Positions 1-7,772 of a stretch of 50,882 bases of DNA are shown piece by piece. Under the pieces are notes generated by a model, which saw nothing but the letters and a program-made list of their open reading frames with translations, searched no databases and had not been told where the DNA came from. The position numbers and the translations under genes are program-made. Location of the stretch: positions 1-50,882 of the forward strand of contig CAILAZ010000222.1 of the NCBI GenBank assembly GCA_903832295.1, written 5' to 3'. The stretch's first letter is position 1, and every line of letters starts with the position of its first letter. This DNA comes from an uncultured Acidobacteriota bacterium. Its GTDB lineage: Bacteria > Acidobacteriota > Terriglobia > Terriglobales > Acidobacteriaceae.

Positions 1-439
1 ATCGGCCGGGCAGGAACTGGCTGCCTTCAATGCGGCCGCCCTCGTAGATCCTGCCTGGCTGGCCGGCGAGGCAATCCACGACGACCTTGCCCCAGGCAAT
101 ATCTCCGTCTCCTTTGACCACGGCGTGGGCGGCGCCATATTCGAACGCTTCTTCGGGATACAGAGTGGCGTGAATTCCCCCATAGACGACCCACGCGCCG
201 CGCTCGCGCGCCATGCGTCCTACTGAATACCCGCGCAGAGCATTTCCGGTGTGCACGCTGATGCCGACGATGTCGCCAGACATGATGGTTTCCGGCGCAA
301 TCGGTTCTAACGACTCATCCACAAGAATGGGATCACCAACAAGAGGAGGCGTAGCAGCGGCGAGCACGAACAACCACCTGGGGGTAATGACCGCAGTACC
401 GAACGAATGATCGCTGGGGTTTACAAGGTGCACTTTCAT
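1..439 (-). CDS. B12-binding radical SAM protein, N-terminal part (runs off window)
   Basis: The minus-strand frame from an ATG at 439 is open to the window edge and gives 146 residues. It begins MKVHLVNPSD, and further on has GDIVGISVHTGNA and VVYGGIHATLYPEEA followed by VVKGDGD. This is the usual pattern of the cobalamin-binding (Rossmann-like) domain that precedes a radical SAM domain in BchE/HpnJ-type enzymes: an NPP-like start, a GGxHAT loop and a GEGE-like GDGD segment. The radical SAM CxxxCxxC motif would lie outside the window. Such enzymes act on lipids, tetrapyrroles or phosphonates with methylcobalamin and S-adenosylmethionine; the substrate cannot be told here. A strong hairpin overlaps the start codon (see 439-474). 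Class is fairly sure, exact function unknown. Confidence 0.75.
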   Translation of the reverse strand, partial: MKVHLVNPSDHSFGTAVITPRWLFVLAAATPPLVGDPILVDESLEPIAPETIMSGDIVGISVHTGNALRGYSVGRMARERGAWVVYGGIHATLYPEEAFEYGAAHAVVKGDGDIAWGKVVVDCLAGQPGRIYEGGRIEGSQFLPGR

Positions 440-474
440 GAAACCACCTTTCTTTTTTAGTTTCGGTGGTTTCA
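439..474 (-). promoter_or_regulatory. Perfect hairpin covering the ribosome-binding site of the radical SAM gene
   Basis: TGAAACCACC (439-448) and GGTGGTTTCA (465-474) form a perfect 10-bp inverted repeat with a 16-nt A-rich loop. In the minus-strand transcript the 3' arm runs through the GGUGG just upstream and ends on the A of the AUG. The purine stretch AAGAAAGG that would serve as Shine-Dalgarno straddles the loop and the foot of this arm. The folded form should therefore hinder translation initiation. Whether this is an RNA thermometer, a translational switch or a protein operator cannot be decided from sequence. Confidence 0.5.
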
Positions 475-581
475 GGGATGCACACCTGGATGTCTTGTGT
501 TGCCAGAGCAAACTCGTTATTCGAACGCCGAAGTGGGGATTGCGATCGACGGGCGGAGTGCGACTCCCGCTCTTAAAGGCA

Positions 582-609
582 GAGCGGCTCGCTTTTGTGC
601 GAGCCGCTC
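582..609 (-). terminator. Hairpin terminator after the CZB gene
   Basis: A perfect 11-bp stem (GAGCGGCTCGC at 582-592, GCGAGCCGCTC at 599-609) with a 6-nt loop lies 60 nt beyond the stop codon of the minus-strand CZB gene. It is followed on that strand by TGCCTTTAAG, a weak T-run. It probably ends the CZB transcript. Confidence 0.55.
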
Positions 610-670
610 CCTTAGCTTTGCGGGGGTGGCAGAGCATACGAGGAGGCTACCGAATGTCCGGGTGCGTCGG

Positions 671-1021
671 TTACTTCAGCTTCAATTTGATGTTCATGAG
701 CGATTGCATGACCGCCGTGGATGCGCGGGCAAAGTCACTCTTGCCTCCGAGGGCAATTTCTTCCGCGACCTGCTGTCCTGCATCGGCCTTCGTGATTACG
801 GCCCCGGCAGCTTTGTGAAAATCGGTATGATGCGTGACCAGGGCGGTAAACTCCGGCAGGGCTGAGTACTGCTTACCCTCTCCGATAAGCCACTTTCCCA
901 GATCACATTGGTTGCTGGATCCAACCACCGCCGGATTCAGGCTGCGGTCAGGCTTGGAAATATATTGCGCAAGTTTCATTTTCCACAGGCTATGCGCCTT
1001 GATTGCGTCGTCAACGTTCAC
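671..1021 (-). CDS. Solo CZB (chemoreceptor zinc-binding) domain protein
   Basis: This 116-residue protein is made almost wholly of a CZB domain, a four-helix bundle that binds zinc through three His and one Cys. The pattern is visible: H10-x-x-W near the start, C39 in QCDLGKW, and H65-x-x-x-H69. CZB domains usually sit at the C-terminus of chemoreceptors or diguanylate cyclases (as in DgcZ) and sense zinc or oxidants such as HOCl. Here there is no attached output domain and no signal peptide, so it is probably a cytosolic zinc or redox sensor acting on a partner. The start is GTG at 1021 with a full AGGAGG six bases upstream; an ATG between them is out of frame and stops at once. No chemotaxis gene is adjacent. 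Confidence 0.8.
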   Translation of the reverse strand: MNVDDAIKAHSLWKMKLAQYISKPDRSLNPAVVGSSNQCDLGKWLIGEGKQYSALPEFTALVTHHTDFHKAAGAVITKADAGQQVAEEIALGGKSDFARASTAVMQSLMNIKLKLK

Positions 1022-1342
1022 TTCATTCCTCCTAAATCACTTTTGCACCCACGCGAGGGCTCGAACAGTGAGCGATGAGTGCGCGTAGGGTCTATCGGCA
1101 GAGGCAAATGTAAGATTCAGGAGCTTGCTGGATAATGTGCAAAGAGAGCTTCCACTGAATCAAAGAGATTTGACCCAGAAGATCCTTACATGATTTGCAA
1201 AGACCTGGTCCAACGCTCTCCCATGAAGCATCCCACTCTGGATACTCCGCTCCCCGGCTGGGAGGACGGGTTGGTTATGAACCATGATCGATCAGATACA
1301 CTAGCCTGTTGAAGCTAACTGGACGAAATAAAGGGGATTGGC
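1022..1342. other. Intergenic region between divergent CZB and ACP genes
   Basis: The 321-nt gap must hold the promoters of both divergent genes. A purine-rich AAAGGGG lies just before the ACP start. A 39-codon frame on the plus strand starting near 1191 lacks a ribosome-binding site and is not called. I see no tRNA, repeat or clear operator. Confidence 0.4.
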
Positions 1343-1600
1343 ATGGACGAGGCACTGGCGGCGAAGGTGATTTCCGAGATCGCCGCAGTTAAGAGAATTC
1401 CAGTGGAGAGCGTGACGCTGGACAGTACTTTTGAAGAGCTGGCGATGGACAGCCTGGATGCGATGAACCTGCTGTTCGCGTTGGAAGAACACCTGGGAAT
1501 CTCGATTCCGGATGAGGCAGCGAACTCGATCAAGGACGTGCGCAGCACGGTGGCGGGAGTGGAACGGATACTGGCGGAGAAGTCCGAGGCCGGGAGTTGA
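1343..1600 (+). CDS. Acyl carrier protein
   Basis: An 85-residue acyl carrier protein. The 4'-phosphopantetheine attachment site is S37 in the motif MDSLDAMNLLFALEE, close to the DSL(D/E) signature, and the protein is acidic as expected. It carries growing acyl chains as thioesters in the cytoplasm. The gene overlaps the next one, a beta-ketoacyl-ACP synthase, by 4 nt (TTGA), so the two are probably co-translated. The pair lacks fabD, fabG and plsX neighbours, so this is unlikely to be the housekeeping AcpP; a role in a specialised acyl product is likelier but unproven. Confidence 0.85.
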   Translation: MDEALAAKVISEIAAVKRIPVESVTLDSTFEELAMDSLDAMNLLFALEEHLGISIPDEAANSIKDVRSTVAGVERILAEKSEAGS

Positions 1601-2838
1601 GCTTGGCCGCGGGGCGCCGCGTTGTGGTAACGGGCACGGGCGTGGTGTGTGCCCTGGGCCTGAACGCGGTTGAGTGCTGGACCGCGCTGCGCGAGGGCCG
1701 GAGCGGGATTGCGCCGATTCTGGCGACAGATGTAAGCGAGCTGCGCTTCCAGAGCGGAGCGGAGGTTCGGGGATTCCGGGCGGAGAACCATTTTGAGGGG
1801 ACGCGCTGCGACCTGATCGACCGTTTTGCTCAGTTCGCGGTGGTCGCGGCACGGCAGGCGGTTTGTGAGGCGGGACTCGATCTGCGCGCTCGCGATGCGG
1901 CCGCACGAGGACGGATGGCGGTGGTGACCGGAACCTCGATGGGTGGGCAAACCAGTCTGGATCGCGGATTTGTGGCGATCTACAAGGAAGGACGTCCAAG
2001 GCCGCATCCATTCACGATTCCGCTGACGATGTACAACGCGGGAGCAAGCCAGATATCGATGGACCTGGGGATTACAGGACCGGCATTTACCGTTTCGACG
2101 GCGTGCGCTTCGGCGACCCATGCGATCGGGCAAGCGTACTGGATGGTGCGCTCCGGAGCTGTGGAGTCGGCGCTGTGCGGAGGAAGCGAAGCACCTTTCA
2201 GCCCTGGAATCCTGCGCGCCTGGGAGGCGATGCGAGTAGTCTCGCCTGAGGCTTGCCATCCATTTTCGCGCGACCGGCGGGGACTGACGCTGGGCGAGGG
2301 CGGAGCCATGCTGATGCTGGAGACGCTGGATGGGGCCCTGGCCCGCGGAGCCCGCGTTCTGGGCGAGGTGGTGGGCTTTGGCATGTCAGCGGATGCGGGA
2401 CACGTGACACAACCCTCGGTGGAGGGTCCGGCTGCGGCGATGGCGATGGCAATGCAGGACGCGGGAATCGAAGCGACACAGGTGGAGTACATTAACGCAC
2501 ACGGCACTGGAACACAGGCGAATGACGCGACCGAGACACGGGCGATCCGGCAAGTATTTGGCAGCCATGCGGACCGTCTGGCGGTGAGTTCAACGAAGTC
2601 GATGCATGGGCATGCGCTGGGAGCAGGGGGAGCGATTGAGGCATTTGCGACCCTGATGGCCCTGCGCGAAGGCGTGCTGCCGCCAACGGTGAATTACACG
2701 GAAAGCGATCCTGAGTGCGATCTCGATGTGGTTCCGAACGTCGCACGCCAGAGACAAGCGGGGTTTGCACTGTCTAACTCGTTTGCTTTTGGCGGCCTGA
2801 ATGCAGTGTTGGCGTTCAAGCGATGGGGAAAGGATTGA
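1597..2838 (+). CDS. Beta-ketoacyl-ACP synthase (FabF/KAS II-like)
   Basis: A 413-residue condensing enzyme that extends an acyl-ACP by decarboxylative condensation with malonyl-ACP. The complete Cys-His-His triad is present: C170 in STACASATH, H303 in NAHGTGT and H339 in STKSMHGHALGA, with K334 nearby. The length matches FabF (about 412). The proposed start is a TTG overlapping the ACP stop; a second TTG six bases later is equally possible. It is coupled to the ACP upstream and has no other fatty-acid genes beside it, so it may serve a dedicated lipid or polyketide-like route. Confidence 0.85.
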   Translation: MSLAAGRRVVVTGTGVVCALGLNAVECWTALREGRSGIAPILATDVSELRFQSGAEVRGFRAENHFEGTRCDLIDRFAQFAVVAARQAVCEAGLDLRARDAAARGRMAVVTGTSMGGQTSLDRGFVAIYKEGRPRPHPFTIPLTMYNAGASQISMDLGITGPAFTVSTACASATHAIGQAYWMVRSGAVESALCGGSEAPFSPGILRAWEAMRVVSPEACHPFSRDRRGLTLGEGGAMLMLETLDGALARGARVLGEVVGFGMSADAGHVTQPSVEGPAAAMAMAMQDAGIEATQVEYINAHGTGTQANDATETRAIRQVFGSHADRLAVSSTKSMHGHALGAGGAIEAFATLMALREGVLPPTVNYTESDPECDLDVVPNVARQRQAGFALSNSFAFGGLNAVLAFKRWGKD

Positions 2839-3150
2839 ACAGCCAAGCGGGAGGTCTCATTGCATCCTCCTGGCGCGTCGCGATTGCTTTGATGAACAAA
2901 AAATGAGGCCGGGTGAGACCCGGCCCCCTCTAGGAGGTCCTTTTCGAAGCACTCGGGCTGCTGATGAAAAGGAAAGAGCAACCGCTTAAACCAGTATGGC
3001 GACTGTTCTCAGGTTAGGTACCCCCCAGATGGGTGAAAACTTCGGGAGTTTTCCAATTCCTCGCTTCTCCCTCCGTGAATTGTAGTCTCAAGAAAACAAA
3101 TCAAAAATGTTACCGATGTCCGGAATCGTTCTGCGCTTCGGATGCAGGCG
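2839..3150. other. Convergent intergenic region
   Basis: This 312-nt stretch lies between the convergent KAS gene and modA. It holds the GC-rich hairpin at 2907-2925 and a weaker one at 3036-3052 (AAAACT, loop TCGGG, AGTTTT). The segment around 3017-3030 has a run of C (TACCCCCC). I see no gene. Confidence 0.4.
2907..2925 (+). terminator. Hairpin terminator after ACP-KAS
   Basis: GGCCGGGT (2907-2914) and ACCCGGCC (2918-2925) form a perfect 8-bp GC-rich stem with a GAG loop, about 70 nt after the KAS stop codon. A clear T-run is missing, so termination strength is uncertain. Confidence 0.5.
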
Positions 3151-3915
3151 TTAGCGCGTTCGCGAAGGCATGGAGAATCCGAAGGTTGCGAGCTGGGCGA
3201 TTACAGTGGGCCGGTGAAGATAGGCGAGAAATGCGGCGGCAGTGTCCTTGTCACGGGACGATTTAAGAATCACGGCAGCCTGCTCGAGAGGCGCATAGTC
3301 GGAGGCCGGGATTTCCACGTATCGTCCGGCAGACTTCATGGCAGAGCCGAGAGCAAGGGAGAGAGCGACGATACCCGCATCGGCGTTGCCAGACTGAACG
3401 AATTGGGCCGCCTGGGAGATGTTTTCTCCAAATACAAATTTGCCTTGCAGCGCATCATACAGGCCCTCTTTCCTGAGAGCCTCGACGGCGGCGCGTCCGT
3501 AGGGGGCGTGCTGGGGATTCGCAATGGCGATTCGGCTGACTTTGGGCGAGAGCAGCGCACGCAATCCTTGGGTGAGATCGAGCGGTGAATTCGCAGGGAC
3601 GTAGAGGACGATTTTCCCGACAGCATAGCGATAGAGCGAGCCGGGTTGGATGAGACCCTCGGATTCAAGACGCTGGGGATATTGGATATCCGCGGAGAAG
3701 AAGAGATCAAACGGAGCGCCGTTTTCGATCTGGAGGAGGAACTGCCCTGAGGAGCCGAAGTTGAACTTGACCTTCTTACCGGTCTCCTTCTCGAAGCCGG
3801 CGGCGATCTGCGGGAAGACCGACGAGAGATCAGATGCGGCAGCAACGACGATTTCCTGTGCAGTCCCGGAGGCAACCATGCAACAGATGGAGAGGAGGAG
3901 GAAAAATCTCTTCAT
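3151..3915 (-). CDS. modA: Molybdate ABC transporter substrate-binding protein ModA
   Basis: A 254-residue periplasmic binding protein. Residues 1-19 form a signal peptide ending at SGTAQ. The mature start EIVVAAASDLS, then KFNFGSSGQF and APFDLFFSAD, is the typical ModA oxyanion-binding layout (AASSL, GSSG and DVFxSAD equivalents). It would capture molybdate or tungstate for an inner-membrane ModBC importer. No modB or modC is adjacent; instead it follows an MFS transporter with a 25-nt gap on the same strand. It is therefore an orphan ModA, relying on a permease elsewhere or having another ligand. Confidence 0.88.
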   Translation of the reverse strand: MKRFFLLLSICCMVASGTAQEIVVAAASDLSSVFPQIAAGFEKETGKKVKFNFGSSGQFLLQIENGAPFDLFFSADIQYPQRLESEGLIQPGSLYRYAVGKIVLYVPANSPLDLTQGLRALLSPKVSRIAIANPQHAPYGRAAVEALRKEGLYDALQGKFVFGENISQAAQFVQSGNADAGIVALSLALGSAMKSAGRYVEIPASDYAPLEQAAVILKSSRDKDTAAAFLAYLHRPTVIAQLATFGFSMPSRTR

Positions 3916-3940
3916 AGTTCCTTCTTTGTTGGCACGCGGG

Positions 3941-5224
3941 TCAAGCTTCCTTGCCCTTCCAGATTGTTCCCGCGATTGCCACGGTGATCAGTTGCACGCA
4001 GACGATGAGGGTAACACAGGCTTTCCACTGGCCGAAGCGCCAGAGCATTCCAGGGAGGACTCCAGCAAAGCTGCCACCGATGTAGTAGAACATGACGTAT
4101 AAACCGGCGGCGGAGGCTCGGCCACCGGACTGTGCTTCCCGTTGGATATAGCTGGTGGAAGCAGATTGGCAGACGAAGACACCAGAGGAACAGAGGACAA
4201 GTCCAAAGAGGATGACCGGGAGGCTGGAGACAAGGGTGAGCAGGACTCCGACGATGCCGACCATGACCGAGCCGATGAGAGCGGCACGCGATCCGACCCT
4301 TGAGATCCAGATGCCTCCAAAGGGCGTGATGATGAGTCCCACAAGATAGACCATGAAAAGAGCGCTGAGTTCAGCGGGGGAAAGGCCGAAGGGCGGAGCG
4401 GCGAGATAGAAAGTGATGTAGGTGAAAGTTGCCACCAGGGTGAAGAGCACATTGAATCCCACGGCGTAGGTGGCAAGCAGTTGGGGATTGCGGAGATGGC
4501 GAGTGACGTTGGTCTCCTCATCGGAACCTTCCGGGAGAGGGGAATCCGGGGGCAACCAGCGCCAGAGCAGGAACCCGAAGATGATGTCGAGGGCTCCGAT
4601 AGCGGCGAAGCCATTGCGCCAACTGGGAGCGATGAACGGAAAAAGGTGGTGGGTGGCAGCCACGCCGGTGAAGATGCGGCCCAAGAATCCACCAAGCACG
4701 GTGCCGCTGACGTAAATGGATACGACCTGCGGAATGCGGTGCCTCGGCCACTCTTCGGCAATGTAGGCGATGGTAACGCCAAAGATTCCCGGCATGACGA
4801 TGCCCTGAAGAAATCTCCAGAAGACAAACTGTGTGAGGCTGTTGGAGGTCGCTGCGAGAATCGTCGGCAGCGCGAGAAGAAATGTGGCGAGGACGATGAC
4901 CTTGCGGCGGCCGACGCGCTCGGCAAGGGCTCCGCAGAAGGGCGCAGAGAGAGCCACTCCAAGGGTGGCAGCGCTGACCGTGCGTCCGACCTCGGCCTTG
5001 GAAGCGTGGAAGAGCTGCTCAAAGAGGGGCAGCAGCGGTTGGGTCGCGTAGAGGTTGAAGAACGCGGCGACGCCGGCGAGAGTGACTGCGATGACGGCAC
5101 GCGTGTCATTACCGCCGTGCCGGGATACACTGACCACCCGCCTGTTACCAGACTGCCCAGCCGCGAGTAGTGCGTCGGCTGTTTCCTCGTTGAAAGAATG
5201 CCCCGATTCCCTGAAGCCTGACAT
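3941..5224 (-). CDS. MFS transporter (YnfM-like, 12 TM)
   Basis: A 427-residue major facilitator protein. About 12 hydrophobic segments are visible after a 40-residue polar N-terminus. The first half has YATQPLLPLF in TM1 and the loop signature GALAERVGRRKV between TM2 and TM3, typical of YnfM/arabinose-efflux-like exporters. Substrate is not predictable. It stands just upstream of modA in the same orientation, suggesting one transcript. The only ATG is at 5224, but the first 30 residues look unlike a conserved MFS start, and one arm of a perfect inverted repeat lies in codons 5-8. A later GTG start is possible. Confidence 0.85.
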   Translation of the reverse strand: MSGFRESGHSFNEETADALLAAGQSGNRRVVSVSRHGGNDTRAVIAVTLAGVAAFFNLYATQPLLPLFEQLFHASKAEVGRTVSAATLGVALSAPFCGALAERVGRRKVIVLATFLLALPTILAATSNSLTQFVFWRFLQGIVMPGIFGVTIAYIAEEWPRHRIPQVVSIYVSGTVLGGFLGRIFTGVAATHHLFPFIAPSWRNGFAAIGALDIIFGFLLWRWLPPDSPLPEGSDEETNVTRHLRNPQLLATYAVGFNVLFTLVATFTYITFYLAAPPFGLSPAELSALFMVYLVGLIITPFGGIWISRVGSRAALIGSVMVGIVGVLLTLVSSLPVILFGLVLCSSGVFVCQSASTSYIQREAQSGGRASAAGLYVMFYYIGGSFAGVLPGMLWRFGQWKACVTLIVCVQLITVAIAGTIWKGKEA

Positions 5225-5264
5225 GACACTTAAAGTTTACGGCATCATCGCCCGGGAATCGGGG
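5201..5264 (-). repeat. 11-bp perfect inverted repeat flanking the MFS start codon
   Basis: CCCCGATTCCC (5201-5211) and GGGAATCGGGG (5254-5264) are exact reverse complements separated by 42 nt. The MFS start codon (5222-5224) lies in the loop. In RNA this would be a stem with a large loop just after the acyl-CoA dehydrogenase stop at 5270. It might act as a processing or attenuation element. Confidence 0.45.
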
Positions 5265-5269
5265 AGAGA

Positions 5270-6448
5270 CTACTTTCCGCCGAGACTGAGCTTGGCGATG
5301 GTCATCAATTGCATGTTGGAAGTTCCTTCATAGATGCTGCCAATCTTGGAGTCGCGGAAGAACTTCTCGGCCGGATAGTCCTTGGTGAAGCCGAAGCCTC
5401 CGTAGATTTCTACTGCCTGCGAGGCAACGCGCTCGGCGATCTGGGAGGAGTACAGCTTGGTCATGGCGGCCTCCTTGAGGAACGGGATGCCAGCGTCCTT
5501 CATGCGGGCGCAGTTGTAAACCATGAGTCGGACGGCTGTAATCTCGGTGGCCATCTGCGCAAGCTGGAAGGCGACTGCCTGGAAGTTGGCCAGCGGCTGG
5601 CCGAACTGCTTGCGCTCCTGCGCGTACTTGGCTGCGCCCTCCCATGCTCCCTGGGCAAGGCCGAGCATCTGGGCACCGATGCCGATGCGGCCTTCGTTGA
5701 GCGTCTCAATGGCGATCTTGTAGCCTTTGCCAACTTCGCCGAGTAGATTTTCCTTGGGGACGCGGCAGTCATCCATGATGAGTTCGGTTGTGCTGGAGGC
5801 GCGGATGCCGAGCTTGTCTTCCTTCTTGCCGACGGTGAAGCCGGGGAAGCTCTTCTCCACGATGAAGGCGGTAATACCCTTGTATCCGGCTGCGGGATCG
5901 ACCGTGGCAATGATGATGAAGAGATCGGATTCCTTGCCGTTGGTGATCCAGAGCTTCTGGCCGTTTAGCAGCCAATGGTCGCCTTTGTCTTCGGCGCGCG
6001 TCTGCAGGGCGAAGGCGTCAGATCCACTGCCCGCCTCACTCAGGGCGTAGGAGCCGACCCACTCGGAGGCCATCCTGGGAAGGTAGCGCTGCTTCTGCTC
6101 TTCGGTGCACCAGCGAATGAGCGCATTGTTGACCAGGGTGTTCTGCACATCGACGAGGACACCGACCGACGGATCGACGCGGGAGAGTTCCTCGACAGCG
6201 AGAATAGCTTCAAAGAAGGTGCCCGCACCACCACCGTACTGCTCGGGAATTTCAATGCCCATAAGGCCGAGCTGGTGGAACTGCTCGACCAGGGAATGAT
6301 CCATCACGCCACGTTCGTCCATCTCTTTTACAAGAGGCTTGATCGACTCTTCGGCGAACTTTCGGATGTTATCGCGAAAAAGCTGCTCGTCCTCGGTCAA
6401 GGCAAGCAACGGTTGCGGCATTAGTTCACGCCCAGCGGTGGTTGTCAT
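5270..6448 (-). CDS. Acyl-CoA dehydrogenase (short/branched-chain type)
   Basis: A 392-residue FAD enzyme for the alpha,beta-dehydrogenation of acyl-CoA, passing electrons to ETF. All three domains are present: N-terminal helices, a middle beta domain with YALSEAGSGSDA and WITNGKES, and a C-terminal helical domain with RKQFGQPLANFQ. The catalytic base is E374 in SIYEGTSNMQ, the position used by short-chain and short/branched-chain family members. Length is normal. It is followed by the MFS gene 45 nt downstream and preceded by the TPR protein gene on the same strand. Substrate chain length is inferred only. Confidence 0.9.
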   Translation of the reverse strand: MTTTAGRELMPQPLLALTEDEQLFRDNIRKFAEESIKPLVKEMDERGVMDHSLVEQFHQLGLMGIEIPEQYGGGAGTFFEAILAVEELSRVDPSVGVLVDVQNTLVNNALIRWCTEEQKQRYLPRMASEWVGSYALSEAGSGSDAFALQTRAEDKGDHWLLNGQKLWITNGKESDLFIIIATVDPAAGYKGITAFIVEKSFPGFTVGKKEDKLGIRASSTTELIMDDCRVPKENLLGEVGKGYKIAIETLNEGRIGIGAQMLGLAQGAWEGAAKYAQERKQFGQPLANFQAVAFQLAQMATEITAVRLMVYNCARMKDAGIPFLKEAAMTKLYSSQIAERVASQAVEIYGGFGFTKDYPAEKFFRDSKIGSIYEGTSNMQLMTIAKLSLGGK

Positions 6449-6543
6449 AGGAAATTCGCGGCCTCGCTTGTTGGTGAATGTGACAGACCGGCGATTGTAT
6501 CAGTTTTGGAGGAGGATGGATCGAGATGTTGCGAGAGGAAGAG

Positions 6544-7452
6544 CTACCGCCGATAGACTACTTTGAGCTTCTCTGCTTCCAGAAGCTTCTTGTACTGGGC
6601 GCGTGCATGCACGGCCCACGGGCCCTGCGCATCCAGTTTGAGATAGGCGCGCCAATGCTTTATGGCGAGACGGGGCTGGCGGGAGCGCTCATAGGCAAGC
6701 GCCAGATTGTAGTGGGCATCCGCATAGGTGGGGGCAAGTTGCAGGGCGGCCTTGTATGCTGCAATGGCCTCGGAAAGGCGCTGGGTTTCATCGAGCACGT
6801 TGCCGAGGTCGAAGTAAGCGAGCGCATAACGCGGGTCGCACTCGATGGCTTTACGGTAGTGTTCTTCGGCAAGTTCGTAGTCCGACTGGTTGTAACAGAG
6901 AGTGCCGAGATTGATGTGCGCGGGGGCGTAAGTGGGATCGAGTTTGAGGACCTTTCGGTAGCTGGACATTGCCTCCTCCGCGCTGGCGGGATCTTCCTCA
7001 AGCGAGACCCCCCGGGCAAAGAGATCATTCACCGACTCAGGGGCTGCCATGGGACGAAGACGCTCGCTCTTCTCCACCACCTGACCGGAGTCAGTGAAAT
7101 CCAGGATGAACTGACCATCGATGGGATCGATGGCCCGCCCCTCGGTGCGGAAGGCAACACGGGAACCGAAGGAGAAGGAACCCGCCTCCAGAAAGGGATT
7201 CTCCATGCCTGCGACGCGGGCCTGCATGGCCTGAACGGAAGCGAGGATGGTCGCGCTCTTGACACGCTTGGCACGCAGGTCGCGGACTTTCTTGATCTGG
7301 AGGAGGTCGAAAAAGGAAAAGGATTCGCCGACGGCGACCAGCCCAGCGCGTTGCCATCCGCTGAGTTGCCGTGCCGTGATGCGAAGGATCCTGAGTAAAT
7401 CTGAACGCTCGAATTGAGTCACAGTTTTTTGATGTTCGCCGTTCGTCAGCAT
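6544..7452 (-). CDS. MerR-like HTH protein with C-terminal TPR repeats
   Basis: The 302-residue protein starts at the ATG at 7452; a longer frame reaching 7575 adds a low-quality extension. Residues about 16-80 resemble a MerR-type winged helix: RILRITARQLSGWQRAGLV, then SFFDLLQIKKVRDLRAKRV. A middle segment (85-135) is of unknown type. Residues about 142-275 contain at least three TPR units (DPTYAPAHINLGTL, DPRYALAYFDLGNV, APTYADAHYNLALA). The TPR half probably binds a protein partner, giving a DNA-binding regulator controlled by protein contact rather than by a metal; the Cys ligands of metal-sensing MerR proteins are absent. Targets are unknown, although acyl-CoA dehydrogenase is the next gene. 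Confidence 0.75.
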   Translation of the reverse strand: MLTNGEHQKTVTQFERSDLLRILRITARQLSGWQRAGLVAVGESFSFFDLLQIKKVRDLRAKRVKSATILASVQAMQARVAGMENPFLEAGSFSFGSRVAFRTEGRAIDPIDGQFILDFTDSGQVVEKSERLRPMAAPESVNDLFARGVSLEEDPASAEEAMSSYRKVLKLDPTYAPAHINLGTLCYNQSDYELAEEHYRKAIECDPRYALAYFDLGNVLDETQRLSEAIAAYKAALQLAPTYADAHYNLALAYERSRQPRLAIKHWRAYLKLDAQGPWAVHARAQYKKLLEAEKLKVVYRR

Positions 7453-7634
7453 TATGTCGAGCGCAGGCAAGAAAATGCAAGGGGAATCTGATAATACACT
7501 TGACAAGCAGGAGGGCGATGACACAAGTGCACAAAAAGGAATGCAGATTGCGCGAATGCGCACTGTCAGCGGCACAATGATGACTGCTGCTCTTTACGAA
7601 AATACGAAGCTCCCTTTACTATAGGAAAGGCAGC

Positions 7635-7710
7635 GCCGACGTAGCTCAGCTGGTAGAGCAGTCGATTCGTAATCGACAGGTCACCGGTTCAATTCCGGTC
7701 GTCGGCTCCA
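7635..7710 (+). tRNA. tRNA-Thr (anticodon CGU)
   Basis: A complete cloverleaf of 76 nt including an encoded CCA (7708-7710). Acceptor stem GCCGACG pairs with CGTCGGC; the D-arm is GCTC/GAGC; the anticodon stem GTCGA/TCGAC encloses loop TTCGTAA with anticodon CGT at 7668-7670; the T-arm contains GGTTCAATTCC. It reads ACG codons. A strong hairpin follows 10 nt later. Confidence 0.96.
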
Positions 7711-7720
7711 GATATCTAAA

Positions 7721-7754
7721 CGAAACAGCGTCGCCCATGGGCGGCGCTGTTTCG
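7721..7754 (+). terminator. Terminator after tRNA-Thr, probably bidirectional
   Basis: CGAAACAGCG (7721-7730) pairs with CGCTGTTTCG (7745-7754), with additional pairing of TCGCCC with GGGCG toward the loop. It follows the tRNA and lies 19 nt past the stop of the convergent membrane-protein gene, so it may serve both. Confidence 0.75.
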
Positions 7755-7772
7755 TTCTATCTCTGTATTTGT

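Noticed and set aside
1191-1310. 39-codon frame in the CZB-ACP gap
   Set aside because: No ribosome-binding site and no recognisable feature in the product.
1315-2259. Long minus-strand open frames opposite the ACP and KAS genes
   Set aside because: Arg/Ser/Pro-rich shadow translations of well-supported plus-strand genes.
3036-3052. AAAACT/AGTTTT hairpin near a C-run as a mobile repeat or riboswitch
   Set aside because: The stem is short and AT-rich, no second copy was seen in the window, and no conserved aptamer pattern is apparent.
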